DNA from: Methylobacterium sp. Leaf104
Lineage (GTDB): Bacteria > Pseudomonadota > Alphaproteobacteria > Rhizobiales > Beijerinckiaceae
Assembly: GCF_001422885.1 (NCBI RefSeq)
Contig: NZ_LMMZ01000011.1
Span: 408 to 36,593, forward strand
Reading direction: 5' to 3'
DNA length: 36,186 bases
Both the position numbers and the translations under genes were made by a program. The number at the start of each line of letters is the position of its first letter. The first letter of the stretch is position 1. The notes beneath the pieces are model-generated. The model had not been told where the DNA came from. It saw nothing but the letters and a program-made list of their open reading frames with translations, and made no database searches. Below are positions 1-10,496 of this stretch, in pieces.

Positions 1-82
1 CGCCGCCTCCGAATTGTCGCGCCAGTCCGAGCATCTCAGCGCCGAGGTCCAGCGCTTCCTCGCCACCGTGCGCGCCGCCTGA
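1..82 (+). CDS. C-terminus of a methyl-accepting chemotaxis protein (partial)
   Basis: Only the last 26 codons are present; the gene begins left of the window and ends at TGA 80-82. The readable tail is polar and helical and ends LSAEVQRFLATVRAA. This is the usual end of a receptor's cytoplasmic signalling hairpin, where the last helix reads L..EV..FL..VRAA. Family assignment rests on that short pattern alone, so ligand and topology cannot be stated. A strong hairpin follows about 57 nt downstream and probably ends transcription. The gene converges on the urease operon and is unlikely to be functionally tied to it. Confidence 0.55.
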   Translation, partial: AASELSRQSEHLSAEVQRFLATVRAA

Positions 83-138
83 GGGCCTCGCCCGGCCACC
101 GGGCGAGCCTCGCGCAAGGCCGCACGACCCTCGGCACG

Positions 139-165
139 GAAGGGCCCGAGTAAGCCGGGCCCTTC
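139..165. terminator. Bidirectional hairpin terminator between the chemotaxis gene and ureG
   Basis: A perfect 10-bp stem pairs 139-148 (gaagggcccg) with 156-165 (cgggcccttc) around a 7-nt loop. It lies between two convergent stop codons, TGA at 82 on the plus strand and TAG at 192 on the minus strand, so it can serve both units. There is no long T tract, which is common in very GC-rich genomes. Confidence 0.7.
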
Positions 166-189
166 GGCGTTTCGGGCTCGGCCGACGGA

Positions 190-804
<615 letters not shown>

Positions 805-827
805 CACAGGGTCCTCAAGAGGGGGCC

Positions 828-1502
828 TCAGGAGCGGAAGATCCGGGAATACTGGGTCTCGTGCCGGAACGAGCCGAGGTCGAGGTTCAGGGTGGCGCTG
901 CCGAGATCGTCGAGGGTCAGGCCCGGGATCGTGCCGGCGAGCGCCGTCACCCGCGGGGTCAGGGCGGCGATGACCCGGGTGCCCGCGCTCTGGCCGACCG
1001 GCGCGCAGCGCAGGGCCGCCGAGACGAGGTTCTGCAGGAAGGCGAGGCCGAAGCCGGCGAGCACCGGGGCCGGCGCCATGCGGTGGGCACCGGCCGCGAG
1101 GCCGACGGCCACCGGGTAGGCCACCGCACCGTCGAGGGCGGCGGCGAGGCGGTCGAGCCCGGGCGTGCCCCAGGCCGCCACGGTGGCGTCGAGGAAGCTG
1201 CGGCCCTGCTGGCTCGTCTCCAGGTGCAGTTCGCGCGAGGGGGCCAGCGCCAGGGCGAGGGCGTTGACCTCGGCCAGCGCCGGCGCATCCCCGGCGAACG
1301 CCGCCGCGTGGGCCTTTGCCAGGAGGATCAGGTCGTTGCGGCCCGAGCCGTGTTCGAGCACGTCGGCGAGCCAGTCCGTCAGGGAGGCCTCGTCGCCGAC
1401 CTCGCCGCTCTCCACCGCGCCCTCGAGCCCGTGCGAATAGGCGTAGGCGCCCACCGGATAGCCCGGCGACAGCCACGCCATCAGGCGCAGGGCCTCAATC
1501 AT
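828..1502 (-). CDS. ureF: Urease accessory protein UreF
   Basis: A 224-residue all-helical accessory protein that bridges the UreG GTPase to the UreD-apo-urease complex and gates nickel delivery. The N-terminus contains the family signature [17 protein letters not shown], and the C-terminus ends with the conserved pattern [11 protein letters not shown]. The start is ATG 1500-1502. It overlaps the end of ureE by 8 nt (CATGATTGA), so the two are probably translationally coupled. A longer reading from 1598 would begin in Thr/Arg-rich sequence that is merely the His-rich ureE tail read in another frame, so it is rejected. Its obligate partner UreD is not encoded in this window. Confidence 0.94.
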   Translation of the reverse strand: MIEALRLMAWLSPGYPVGAYAYSHGLEGAVESGEVGDEASLTDWLADVLEHGSGRNDLILLAKAHAAAFAGDAPALAEVNALALALAPSRELHLETSQQGRSFLDATVAAWGTPGLDRLAAALDGAVAYPVAVGLAAGAHRMAPAPVLAGFGLAFLQNLVSAALRCAPVGQSAGTRVIAALTPRVTALAGTIPGLTLDDLGSATLNLDLGSFRHETQYSRIFRS

Positions 1503-2019
1503 GGGCGTGCGCTTGGTCGTGGTGATGGTCGTCGTGGGGGTGCGCGTGGTCGTGGTGCGAATGGCCGTGGTGGTGATGGCCGGCGGCCTCGCCCGCATAG
1601 GCGCCGCCCTCCGGCCGGAACGGGCGCTCCACCGCCTCGGCGCTGCCGCCCAGGCCCCGCACCATCTCGGCGAGCACGTGGTCGAAGCCGATATAGACCG
1701 CGTCGGCCCCGATCTCGGCCGGGATATGCCGGTTGCCGATGTGCCAGATCAGGCGCTTGAGAGCGTGGTCGTCGGGCGCGCGGATCTCCAGCAGCGGCTC
1801 CGGCGCGGCTTCGACCCAGACGAGCCGGCCATCCTGGAGCACCAGGGCGTCGCCGTCGTCGAGTACGGTGGGCTGCTGCAGATCGAGCAGGAACGCCAGA
1901 CCGCCGACGGTGCGCATCGTCATGCGCCGGCGGTGCCGGTCCCCGTGGTCGAGCACGATGCGGTCGGCGATCTCGCCGGCGAGCGCGTCGCGGCGCAGGA
2001 CCTTCGTGGCGCGGATCAG
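1495..2019 (-). CDS. ureE: Urease nickel metallochaperone UreE with His-rich tail; start codon uncertain
   Basis: A nickel-binding chaperone that hands Ni to the urease assembly complex. The N-terminal peptide-binding domain (LIRATKVL to about residue 70) is followed by the metal-binding domain containing GNRHIP (95-100) and DHVLAEM (113-119), whose His matches the conserved nickel ligand. The C-terminal tail from 148 holds 15 histidines in 27 residues. The odd point is the start. The conserved N-terminus begins at a CTG (2017-2019), and no in-frame ATG, GTG or TTG lies between it and the ureC stop. The only upstream in-frame ATG is at 2265, inside ureC. CTG is used here as the family-consistent boundary, but no good ribosome binding site precedes it. 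The end overlaps ureF by 8 nt. Confidence 0.85.
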   Translation of the reverse strand: MIRATKVLRRDALAGEIADRIVLDHGDRHRRRMTMRTVGGLAFLLDLQQPTVLDDGDALVLQDGRLVWVEAAPEPLLEIRAPDDHALKRLIWHIGNRHIPAEIGADAVYIGFDHVLAEMVRGLGGSAEAVERPFRPEGGAYAGEAAGHHHHGHSHHDHAHPHDDHHHDQAHAHD

Positions 2020-2185
2020 CGCCGGGGAAGGAGCGTTCGGCAGGGTCTCGCGCGCTGAGGCGGCGGGGTCCTGCGGGGTCGGGTTCGAGGCGGCCAGGGT
2101 CTTGAATCCTCGTCCAGGATGGGCGCCCCGGGACAGGGGCCGGTGTCTCCGGAAGGGCGCTCCCCCGCGGCGGAGCCACCCTCGC

Positions 2186-3913
<1,728 letters not shown>

Positions 3914-3917
3914 GGTG

Positions 3918-4538
3918 TCAGAGCGCTCCCATCACGTCGCCGCGGAACCCGTAGACGGTCCGGCCTCCGCCCAGCGGCACCAGCACCACGTCGCGGGTCA
4001 CGCCGGGCTCGAAGCGCACCGCCGTTCCGGGCGCGATGTCGAGGCGCTGGCCGCGCGCCTTCTCGCGCTCGAAGGTCAGGCCGGGATTGACCTCGTAGAA
4101 GTGGTAGTGCGAGCCGACCTGGATCGGCCGGTCGCCGACGTTGGACACGCTCAGCAGGGTGCGCGGCGCGTCCGCGTTGAAGACGATCTCGCCGGGCAGC
4201 GTGGTCACGGTGCCGGGCACCTCGGCCGAGGCCGCGCCGCGGATCGGATGGTGCACGGTGACGAGCTTGGTGCCGTCCGGAAAGGTCGCCTCGACCTGGA
4301 TGTCGTGGATCATCTCGGGAATGCCGTCCATGCACTGCTCGGCCGTCAGCACGTGCCCGCCGGCCTGCATCAGGTCCGAGACCGAGCGCCCGTCGCGGGC
4401 GCCCTCGACCACGAAGTCGCTGATCAGCGCCACCGCCTCCGGATAGTTCAGCTTCACCCCGCGGCCGAGCCGGTTGCGGGCCACCTGCGCGGCCATGGCG
4501 AGGAGGAGCTTGTCCTTTTCGCGTGGGGTCAGGAGCAC
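3918..4538 (-). CDS. ureAB: Fused urease gamma-beta subunit (UreA-UreB)
   Basis: A single 206-residue chain carries both small structural subunits of urease. Residues 1-100 are UreA-like: [16 protein letters not shown], then the [12 protein letters not shown] and [19 protein letters not shown] motifs. Residues 104-206 are UreB-like: [25 protein letters not shown] and [16 protein letters not shown]. The short join [12 protein letters not shown] has no stop or restart. The start is GTG 4536-4538, because the canonical UreA N-terminus begins there and CGAGG lies 5 nt upstream; an ATG at 4649 would add an Arg-rich tail unlike the family. Fusion of gamma and beta subunits is known from Helicobacter and from Methylobacterium-type alphaproteobacteria. 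It is the first gene of the operon. Confidence 0.95.
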   Translation of the reverse strand: MLLTPREKDKLLLAMAAQVARNRLGRGVKLNYPEAVALISDFVVEGARDGRSVSDLMQAGGHVLTAEQCMDGIPEMIHDIQVEATFPDGTKLVTVHHPIRGAASAEVPGTVTTLPGEIVFNADAPRTLLSVSNVGDRPIQVGSHYHFYEVNPGLTFEREKARGQRLDIAPGTAVRFEPGVTRDVVLVPLGGGRTVYGFRGDVMGAL

Positions 4539-4757
4539 GGGGAACCTCGGGGCTTGGGCGCGGACGTCTCTGACGCGGACGTCCCGGGGGAAGGCAAGGA
4601 CCGTGCGCGGCGGGGCCGCGCCTCGGCGACGCGGCGCGCATGGATGCATCCCTGGCGGGCGAGCGCAAGCGCCCCGCGGCCCGCCCGCCGGTTGACAGGA
4701 CGCGGCTCCCCGGCCGAACAGCGGGACCGACCCTCACCCGCAGCCAAGGGCCGGCCG
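4539..4757. promoter_or_regulatory. Divergent intergenic region between urease operon and allantoinase gene
   Basis: This 219-nt gap must hold promoters for both the minus-strand urease operon and the plus-strand puuE-rutR unit. A perfect TTGACA hexamer on the plus strand lies at 4692-4697, about 60 nt before the puuE start, but no convincing -10 follows at 16-18 nt. Two direct copies of gcggacgtc at 4560-4568 and 4575-4583 (15-nt period) sit close to the ureAB start and could be an operator. Neither assignment is firm. Confidence 0.35.
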
Positions 4758-5657
4758 TTGACCTATCCCCGCGACCTCGTCGGCTACGGCCGCAACCCGC
4801 CGCATCCGCGCTGGCCGGACGGGGCGCGCATCGCGGTGCAGATCGTGCTGAACTACGAGGAGGGCGGGGAGAACTGCGTCCTGCACGGGGATGCGGCCTC
4901 CGAGGCCTTCCTGTCGGAGCTCGTCGGGGCGCAGCCCTGGCCGGGCCAGCGCCACATGAGCATGGAATCCCTGTTCGAGTACGGCTCGCGCGCCGGGTTC
5001 TGGCGGCTCTGGCGGCTGTTCCGTTCGCGCAACATCCCCGTGACCGCCTTCGCGGTCGCCACGGCGCTCGCCCGCCACCCGGACGTCGCCGCCGCCATGC
5101 GGGAAGCCGATTGGGAGATCGCCTGCCACGGCCTCAAGTGGATCGACTACCGCGACTTCACCCGCGCCGCGGAGAAGGCGCACATGGACGAGGCGATCCG
5201 CATCCACACCCAGATCACGGGGGAGCGCCCGCGCGGCTGGTATACCGGGCGCTCCTCGCCCCACACCCTGGATCTCGGGATCGAGGCCGGGATGACGTAT
5301 CTCGCCGATTCCTACGCCGACGACCTGCCGTACTGGATCGACGAGCCCAGCGGCCGGGGCCTCGTGGTGCCCTACACCCTCGACGCCAACGACATGAAAT
5401 GCGCGGCGATCCAGGGCTTCAACACCGGCGAGCACCTGTTCGCCTACCTGCGCGACACCTTCGACGCGCTCTACGAAGAGGGCGCGGAGGCGCCCAAGAT
5501 GATGTCGGTGGGCCTGCATTGCCGCCTCGTCGGCCGGCCGGGGCGGATCGGCGCCCTGGTCCGCTTCCTCGACCACATCGCCGCCCACGACCACGTCTGG
5601 GTCGCCCGCCGCATCGACATCGCCGAGCACTGGATCCGGCACCACCCGCCGGCCTGA
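4758..5657 (+). CDS. puuE: PuuE-type allantoinase (polysaccharide-deacetylase fold)
   Basis: A 299-residue enzyme predicted to hydrolyse allantoin to allantoate without metal-dependent AllB-type chemistry. It belongs to the polysaccharide deacetylase superfamily. Visible family motifs, in order, are YPRDLVGYGRNPPHPRWP, LNYEEGGEN, FEYGSRAGFWR, WEIACHGLKWIDY, ERPRGWYTGRSSPHT and MMSVGLHCRLVGRPGR. The start is TTG 4758-4760, preceded by AAGGG at a good distance. It gives the family-typical N-terminus; upstream in-frame sequence is low-complexity and overlaps the divergent promoter. It lies 9 nt ahead of rutR, tying purine ring opening to the pyrimidine regulator's transcription unit. Substrate rests on family knowledge plus the uricase and HIUase/OHCU genes nearby. 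Confidence 0.92.
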   Translation: MTYPRDLVGYGRNPPHPRWPDGARIAVQIVLNYEEGGENCVLHGDAASEAFLSELVGAQPWPGQRHMSMESLFEYGSRAGFWRLWRLFRSRNIPVTAFAVATALARHPDVAAAMREADWEIACHGLKWIDYRDFTRAAEKAHMDEAIRIHTQITGERPRGWYTGRSSPHTLDLGIEAGMTYLADSYADDLPYWIDEPSGRGLVVPYTLDANDMKCAAIQGFNTGEHLFAYLRDTFDALYEEGAEAPKMMSVGLHCRLVGRPGRIGALVRFLDHIAAHDHVWVARRIDIAEHWIRHHPPA

Positions 5658-5666
5658 GGCTCCGCC

Positions 5667-6317
5667 ATGAGAGAGATCCGCAGGGACGCCGCCCCACCCC
5701 CCGCCCGCCGCCGTCGCAAGGACGGCGAGGCGCGGCGGGAAGCCATCCTCGATGCCGGGCTCGCCGTCTTCTCGAGCCTCGGGCTGCACGGGGCCAGCGT
5801 CGAGGGCATCGCCGAGCGGGCCGGCCTCTCGAAGACCAACCTGCTCTACTACTTTCCCTCGAAGGAGGCGCTCTACGTCGCGGTGCTGCGCCGGGTGCTC
5901 GCGGTCTGGCTCGATCCCCTCCAGTCCCTCGATGCCGACAGCGAGCCGGCCGCGGCGTTCCGGGGCTACATCCGCGCCAAGCTCACCCTGTCGCGGGACG
6001 CGCCCCAGGCCTCGCGGCTGTTCTGCCTGGAGATCGTCCAGGGCGCGCCGCTGCTGCGGCCGGAGCTCGAGGGACCCCTGCGCGACCTCGTCGCCGCCAA
6101 GGCCGCGATCATCCGGGGCTGGAGCGCGGCCGGCCGGATCGGCCCGAACGACCCCCACCACCTGATCTTCTCGATCTGGGCGATCACCCAGCACTATGCC
6201 GATTTCGCCGTGCAGGTGGATGCCGTCACCGGGCGCGGCCTCGACGACCCGGACTTCTTCGAAGGCGTGGTTGCCAGCACCCAGGCCCTGATCCTGGCCG
6301 GCCTCGGCCTGCACTGA
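5667..6317 (+). CDS. rutR: TetR-family pyrimidine-responsive regulator RutR
   Basis: A 216-residue TetR-type repressor closely resembling Escherichia coli RutR. RutR there senses uracil or thymine and controls the rut operon and purine-degradation genes. The DNA-binding domain spans about residues 22-70, with recognition-helix sequence [17 protein letters not shown] at 54-70. The ligand domain keeps the RutR-specific stretches [15 protein letters not shown] and [17 protein letters not shown]. It follows puuE by 9 nt and precedes the rut operon by 253 nt. A RutR-like palindrome lies in that gap (6415-6432), so self-contained control of the adjacent rut genes is likely. The Arg-rich N-terminal extension of about 20 residues resembles the tail seen in other family members. 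Confidence 0.93.
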   Translation: MREIRRDAAPPPARRRRKDGEARREAILDAGLAVFSSLGLHGASVEGIAERAGLSKTNLLYYFPSKEALYVAVLRRVLAVWLDPLQSLDADSEPAAAFRGYIRAKLTLSRDAPQASRLFCLEIVQGAPLLRPELEGPLRDLVAAKAAIIRGWSAAGRIGPNDPHHLIFSIWAITQHYADFAVQVDAVTGRGLDDPDFFEGVVASTQALILAGLGLH

Positions 6318-6414
6318 CCCCGGAAAGTCCGCCCCCGGCCTGGGCAGGGAGCGCCCAAACGGCCGGCAGAACGAAGAGAGTTTAGGCAAGCGGCCCAAAA
6401 CCGTCCGTGAGAGT

Positions 6415-6432
6415 TTGACCATTCGGTCCGAA
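6415..6432. promoter_or_regulatory. Candidate RutR operator upstream of rutA
   Basis: The imperfect palindrome TTGACCATTCGGTCCGAA closely matches the published RutR box TTGACCAnnTGGTCAA. The left half is perfect (TTGACCA) and the right half reads CGGTCCG. It lies about 139 nt before the rutA start and 98 nt after rutR. The TTGACC half could double as a -35 hexamer, in which case repressor binding would block polymerase. The -10 candidate (TTGGAT at 6438-6443) is weak. Confidence 0.6.
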
Positions 6433-6570
6433 TGGGATTGGATCATCGCCGCCGGGGGCGATTCACAGTCTCCGCACCGTGTTCGACCATCCCTGGACTT
6501 GAACTGTCCGGGTCACGCTTTCTCAAAGTCTTGTCTTTATCCGGGTCAGGCCCGTGCGAGCGAGGTTGCC

Positions 6571-7683
6571 ATGAATGTCGGCGTCTTCATCCCGATCGGA
6601 AACAACGGCTGGCTCCTCTCGGAGAACGCGCCGCAGTACAAGCCGAGCTTCGAGCTGAACAAGCAGGTGGTCCTCAAGGCCGAGGGCTACGGCCTCGACT
6701 TCGCGCTGTCGATGATCAAGCTGCGGGGCTTCGGCGGCAAGACCGAGTTCTGGGATCACAACCTCGAATCCTTCACGCTGATGGCGGGGCTGGCGGCCGT
6801 CACCAGCCGGATCAAGCTGTTCGCCACGGCCGCGACCCTGTGCATGCCCCCCGCCATCACGGCGCGGATGGCCGCCACCATCGATTCGATCTCGAACGGG
6901 CGCTTCGGCCTCAACCTCGTCACCGGCTGGCAGCGGCCGGAATATTCGCAGATGGGCCTCTGGCCGGGGGACGAGTACTTTTCCCGCCGCTACGAATACC
7001 TCTCGGAATACGCCCAGGTGCTGCGCGACCTGTGGGAGACCGGTACTTGCGACCGCAAGGGCGAATTCTTCCAGATGGACGATTGCCGCCTCAGCCCACG
7101 CCCGCAGGCCGAGATGAAGATCATCTGCGCCGGCCAGTCCGCGGCCGGCATGGAATTCACGGCGCGATACGCCGACTACAACTTCTGCTTCGGCAAGGGC
7201 GTGAACACCCCCACGGCCTTCGCCCCCACGGTGGAGCGCCTGGAGGCGGCGAAAGCCGCCACGGGGCGCGACGTCTCCTCCTACGTGCTGTTCATGATCA
7301 TCGCCGACGAGACCGACGAGGCCGCCCGCGCCACCTGGGAGCATTACAAGGCCGGCGCCGACCAGGAGGCCATCGCCTGGCTCGGAATCCAGGGCGCGGC
7401 CGACACCAAGTCGGGTGCCGACACCAACGTGCGCCAGATGGTCGACCCGACCTCGGCCGTGAACATCAACATGGGCACGCTGGTTGGCTCCTATGCCGAG
7501 GTGGCGCGGATGCTCGACGAGGTCGCCACCGTGCCGGGCACGGAGGGCGTGCTCCTGGTGTTCGACGACTTCCTGAAAGGGCTCGACGCCTACGGCACCC
7601 GGATCCAGCCCCTGATGAAGAGCCGCGCACACATCCAAGCCGGGGCTGAAGCGGGGGCCGAGCCGATGGCGAAGGTGGCGTAA
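6571..7683 (+). CDS. rutA: Pyrimidine monooxygenase RutA
   Basis: A 370-residue flavin-dependent monooxygenase of the bacterial luciferase-like family. It opens uracil between N3 and C4 with O2 and reduced FMN, giving ureidoacrylate-type peracid. The family N-terminus [22 protein letters not shown] and the motifs [32 protein letters not shown] and [11 protein letters not shown] are intact, and the length matches known RutA proteins. The ATG at 6571 is preceded by CGAGG at 5 nt; in-frame sequence upstream of it overlaps the operator and is not conserved. It is the first gene of the rut operon, and its TAA overlaps the rutB ATG by one base (TAATG). Reduced flavin would come from RutF at the end of the operon. 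Confidence 0.97.
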   Translation: MNVGVFIPIGNNGWLLSENAPQYKPSFELNKQVVLKAEGYGLDFALSMIKLRGFGGKTEFWDHNLESFTLMAGLAAVTSRIKLFATAATLCMPPAITARMAATIDSISNGRFGLNLVTGWQRPEYSQMGLWPGDEYFSRRYEYLSEYAQVLRDLWETGTCDRKGEFFQMDDCRLSPRPQAEMKIICAGQSAAGMEFTARYADYNFCFGKGVNTPTAFAPTVERLEAAKAATGRDVSSYVLFMIIADETDEAARATWEHYKAGADQEAIAWLGIQGAADTKSGADTNVRQMVDPTSAVNINMGTLVGSYAEVARMLDEVATVPGTEGVLLVFDDFLKGLDAYGTRIQPLMKSRAHIQAGAEAGAEPMAKVA

Positions 7684-8438
7684 TGGAGGGCGCAGCAGCA
7701 AAGCCCGCCGGCTATACCGACCCGCAGGGCCGCCAGGGCGGCATCACCCTGGCGGCCCGGCCCGAGCCGATCGCCTTCGACGCGGGCGCCACCGCGCTCA
7801 TCGTCGTCGACATGCAGAACGCCTACACCACGAAGGGGGGCTACCTCGATCTCGCCGGCTTCGACGTCTCCGGAACGGGGCCAGTGGTGGCGCAGATCGC
7901 CCGGGCGGTCCGCGCGGCGCGGGCGGCCGGAATCCGGATCGTCTGGTTCCAGAACGGCTGGGACCCGGACTACGTCGAGGCCGGCGGACCGGGCTCGCCG
8001 AACTGGCACAAGTCCAACGCCCTCAAGACCATGCGGGCCCAGCCCGGCATGAACGAGCGCCTGCTCGCCAGGGGCACCTGGGACTACGCCCTGGTGGATG
8101 CCCTCAAGCCCGAGCCCGGCGACCTCGTCCTGGGCAAGCCGCGCTACAGCGGCTTCTACAACACCCAGCTCGACAGCCTGCTGCGCGCGGCCGGGATCCG
8201 CACCCTGGTCTTCACCGGCATCGCCACCAACGTCTGCGTGGAATCGACCCTGCGCGACGGCTTCTTCCTCGAATATTTCGGCATCGTGCTGGCCGACGCC
8301 ACCCATCAGGCCGGTCCGCCGGCCCTGCAGGCGGGGGCGCTGTCCAACATCGAGACCTTCTTCGGCTGGGTCTCGGACGTCGCCGCCTTCGAGGCGGCCC
8401 TCGGGCCGGACCTTCGACGACCGGAGGCCGCGGAATAG
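7683..8438 (+). CDS. rutB: Ureidoacrylate/peroxyureidoacrylate amidohydrolase RutB
   Basis: A 251-residue isochorismatase-like hydrolase that releases carbamate from the ring-opened uracil product. The catalytic triad of the superfamily is present: D43 in [10 protein letters not shown]152 in LGKPRYSGF and C185 in ATNVCVEST. The N-terminal region with [10 protein letters not shown] and the segment [20 protein letters not shown] are RutB-specific. Its ATG shares a base with the rutA stop, indicating translational coupling. It is followed by an unusually long 244-nt gap before rutC. Confidence 0.95.
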   Translation: MEGAAAKPAGYTDPQGRQGGITLAARPEPIAFDAGATALIVVDMQNAYTTKGGYLDLAGFDVSGTGPVVAQIARAVRAARAAGIRIVWFQNGWDPDYVEAGGPGSPNWHKSNALKTMRAQPGMNERLLARGTWDYALVDALKPEPGDLVLGKPRYSGFYNTQLDSLLRAAGIRTLVFTGIATNVCVESTLRDGFFLEYFGIVLADATHQAGPPALQAGALSNIETFFGWVSDVAAFEAALGPDLRRPEAAE

Positions 8439-8507
8439 GGCGGCCGATCCGTCCTCGCGCGGGGGCCCGTCCGCTCTCGAGCGTGGAGGCGGCCCGCGCG
8501 TGTCCCA

Positions 8508-8528
8508 CTTCCCTCTTGCGGGAGGAAG
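8508..8528. repeat. Short palindromic element inside the rut operon (rutB-rutC gap)
   Basis: In the 244-nt space between rutB and rutC, cttcc at 8508-8512 pairs with ggaag at 8524-8528. Two further inner pairs sit across a one-base bulge and a TTGCG-type loop. The core ctcttgcgggag resembles the scattered intergenic palindromes (REP-like units) of many proteobacterial genomes. A related, better formed element lies at 22275. It may attenuate or process the message. Nothing else coding is seen in the gap; rutC has its own AGGAG at 8669-8673. Confidence 0.4.
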
Positions 8529-8682
8529 GACAGGCCCTCGGGCGAGGTTCGTCCGGACGGCCGAGAAGAACGTCTGAAGCAGCGCGCCGGCAAGGGGCAG
8601 GAGTGCCCCGTCGCGCGTCCCGCCACCGCCAAGCCCGGCCGATGTCCTGGCCGATCGAGTCGCCCTCCAGGAGTCCCCGACG

Positions 8683-9072
8683 ATGCCCAAGACCGTGATC
8701 ATCCCGCCCAGCACCGGCAAGCCGCTGGCGCCCTACGTGCCCGGCACCCTGGCGGACGGCGTGCTCTACGTCTCGGGCACGCTGCCCCTCGATGCCGACG
8801 CGAACGTCGTCCACGCGGGCGACGCCGCCGCTCAGACCCGCCACGTGCTGGAGACGATCAAGGGCGTGGTCACCGCCGCGGGCGGCACCATGGACGACGT
8901 CACCTTCAATCACGTCTTCCTCAAGGACTGGGCCGACTACGCCGCCATCAACGGGGTCTATGCCGAGTACTTCCCCGGCGAGAAGCCGGCGCGCTACTGC
9001 ATCCAGTGCGGGCTCGTGAAGCCCGACGCCCTGGTGGAGATCGCCTCCGTGGCGCATGTGGGCGGGGCCTGA
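8683..9072 (+). CDS. rutC: RidA-family protein RutC
   Basis: A 129-residue member of the RidA/YjgF/UK114 family, which assemble as trimers with subunit-interface active sites. In the Rut pathway RutC is thought to help convert (per)ureidoacrylate or aminoacrylate intermediates toward malonic semialdehyde. Visible motifs are [19 protein letters not shown], then the loop around [25 protein letters not shown]. Length is standard. ATG 8683 has AGGAG 9 nt upstream. It is 9 nt ahead of rutD. The exact chemical role of RutC has been debated; the assignment to the Rut pathway itself is firm from the neighbours. Confidence 0.95.
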   Translation: MPKTVIIPPSTGKPLAPYVPGTLADGVLYVSGTLPLDADANVVHAGDAAAQTRHVLETIKGVVTAAGGTMDDVTFNHVFLKDWADYAAINGVYAEYFPGEKPARYCIQCGLVKPDALVEIASVAHVGGA

Positions 9073-9081
9073 GGCTTCGCG

Positions 9082-9861
9082 ATGGGCCGCACGATCCACC
9101 ATGCCGTGCACGGCACCGGCGACCGCACGGTGCTGCTGTCGCCGGGCCTCGGCGGCTCGGCCGCCTACTTCGCGCCGCAGATGGCGGCGCTGACCGCGCG
9201 GTTCCGCGTCGTCACCTACGACCATCGCGGCACCGGCCGCTCCGGCGGCCCCCTCGAACCCGGACACGACATCGCCGCCATGGCCCGCGACGCCCTCGCG
9301 GTGATGGAGGCCTGCGGCGTCGCCCGCTGCGACGTCGTCGGGCACGCCCTCGGCGGGCTGATCGGCCTCGAACTCGCCCGCACCCATCCGGAGCGCGTCG
9401 GCCGCCTCGCGGTGGTCAACGGCTGGGCCAGGGCGGATTCCGCGACGAAGCGCTGCTTTGCCGCCCGCAAGGTGCTGCTGGCCGAGAGCCCGGAGGCATA
9501 TGTCCGCGCCCAGGCGATCTTCCTCTACCCGGCACCGTGGCTCTCGCAGAACGCGGCCCGCGTGGCGGAGGACGAGGCACATGCCCTGGCGCATTTCCCC
9601 GGCCGCGAGACCGTCCTCGCCCGGATCGCCGCCCTCGAGGCCTTCGACCTGACGGCGGATCTCGGGGCGATCGGGCACGAGACCCTGGTGATGGCAGCGG
9701 ATGACGACGTCCTGGTGCCCTATCTGTGCTCGGAGGACCTTGCGCGCGGCCTGCCGAACGCGCACCTCGACCGGGTCCCCAGCGGCGGCCACGCACACAG
9801 CGTCACCCGCGCCGATGCCTTCAACCGGACGCTCGTGGCGTTCCTCGACCGACAGGAGTGA
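9082..9861 (+). CDS. rutD: Alpha/beta-hydrolase RutD with Ala in the nucleophile position
   Basis: A 259-residue alpha/beta-hydrolase fold protein, predicted to act on aminoacrylate or carbamate in uracil breakdown. The oxyanion-loop region [13 protein letters not shown] and [11 protein letters not shown] are typical. At the nucleophile elbow the sequence is VVGHALGG (86-92), so the usual Ser is A89. My recollection of E. coli RutD is the same GHALG, so this appears a family trait and not a mutation. The acid and His remain (AADDDVLVP and GGHAHSV). Its stop is within 6 nt of the rutF GTG, so it is tightly linked in the operon. Confidence 0.93.
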   Translation: MGRTIHHAVHGTGDRTVLLSPGLGGSAAYFAPQMAALTARFRVVTYDHRGTGRSGGPLEPGHDIAAMARDALAVMEACGVARCDVVGHALGGLIGLELARTHPERVGRLAVVNGWARADSATKRCFAARKVLLAESPEAYVRAQAIFLYPAPWLSQNAARVAEDEAHALAHFPGRETVLARIAALEAFDLTADLGAIGHETLVMAADDDVLVPYLCSEDLARGLPNAHLDRVPSGGHAHSVTRADAFNRTLVAFLDRQE

Positions 9862-9866
9862 TCACC

Positions 9867-10454
9867 GTGAGCCAGACGAGGCCGAGCGAGGCGGCGCCCA
9901 CATCCGTCGAGGCCGACGCCTGTGCCGTCGGGGCCGACGCCTGTGCCGTCGCGCCCGGCGCCTTCCGCGGCGCCATGGCGCGCGTGGCCAGCGCGGTCCA
10001 CCTCGTCACCACCGACGGCGCGGGGGGCCGGGCCGGCTTCACGGCCTCGTCGGTGTGCAGCGTGAGCGACGGGCCGCCGACGCTGCTGGTCTGCATCAAC
10101 CGGTCGTCCTCCGCCTACGCGGCGGTCAGCGCCAACGAAGGCCTCTGCGTCAACACCTTGGCGCACGACCAAGCCGGGGTCGCCGCCGCCTTCGGCGGGC
10201 GGACCCCGATGGCGGCGCGCTTCGAGGCCGGCACCTGGACCACGCTGATCACCGGCGCGCCGGCCCTCCTCGGCGCGCTGACGGCGTTCGATTGCCGCAT
10301 CGTCGGCCGTCACCCGGTGGGCACCCACGACGTGCTCTACTGCGAGGTCGTGGGCCTCGCCGAGCCGGGCGACGGGCACGGGCTCGTCTACGCCGACCGG
10401 GGCTATCACACGGTGCCGCTCGGCGCGGCGGCTCCGCGGGAGGCCGCCGCCTGA
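9867..10454 (+). CDS. rutF: NADH:FMN reductase RutF
   Basis: A 195-residue flavin reductase of the split-barrel family that regenerates the reduced FMN consumed by RutA. The core from residue 31 ([20 protein letters not shown], then [23 protein letters not shown] and [10 protein letters not shown]) matches the family. GTG 9867 is chosen because CAGGAG precedes it by 8 nt; GTG 9858 is in frame but lacks spacing. The first 30 residues are non-conserved and contain an exact internal repeat (ADACAV twice). It is the last gene of the rut operon and is followed at once by a hairpin. No rutE or rutG follows. Confidence 0.93.
   Translation: MSQTRPSEAAPTSVEADACAVGADACAVAPGAFRGAMARVASAVHLVTTDGAGGRAGFTASSVCSVSDGPPTLLVCINRSSSAYAAVSANEGLCVNTLAHDQAGVAAAFGGRTPMAARFEAGTWTTLITGAPALLGALTAFDCRIVGRHPVGTHDVLYCEVVGLAEPGDGHGLVYADRGYHTVPLGAAAPREAAA
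9911..9951 (+). repeat. 20-bp tandem duplication at the 5' end of rutF
   Basis: The 20-mer ggccgacgcctgtgccgtcg occurs at 9911-9930 and again at 9932-9951, with one base between them. The period is therefore 21 nt, exactly seven codons, and the reading frame is kept. It encodes two ADACAV units in the variable N-terminal tail of RutF. It looks like a recent slippage or unequal-recombination event. Confidence 0.9.
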
Positions 10455-10456
10455 GG

Positions 10457-10480
10457 GCCGGTCCGCCGCAGCGGTCCGGC
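10457..10480. terminator. Bidirectional hairpin terminator after rutF
   Basis: Bases 10457-10466 (gccggtccgc) pair with 10471-10480 (gcggtccggc) around the tetraloop cgca, with a single T-T mismatch. The hairpin begins 3 nt after the rutF stop codon and lies 16 nt beyond the stop of the convergent small gene, so it can stop both. Confidence 0.6.
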
Positions 10481-10496
10481 TGCGCCGAGGCGAGGC

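Noticed and set aside
1501..2058. Plus-strand frame rich in Val ([14 protein letters not shown]), suggesting a membrane protein
   Set aside because: It is the complement of the His-codon run in the ureE tail; reverse-complemented CAC/CAT codons read as Val or Met.
4692..4720. TTGACA as a firm puuE promoter
   Set aside because: The -35 is perfect but the hexamer at 17 nt (CGAACA) is a poor -10, so it was mentioned only as part of the intergenic region.
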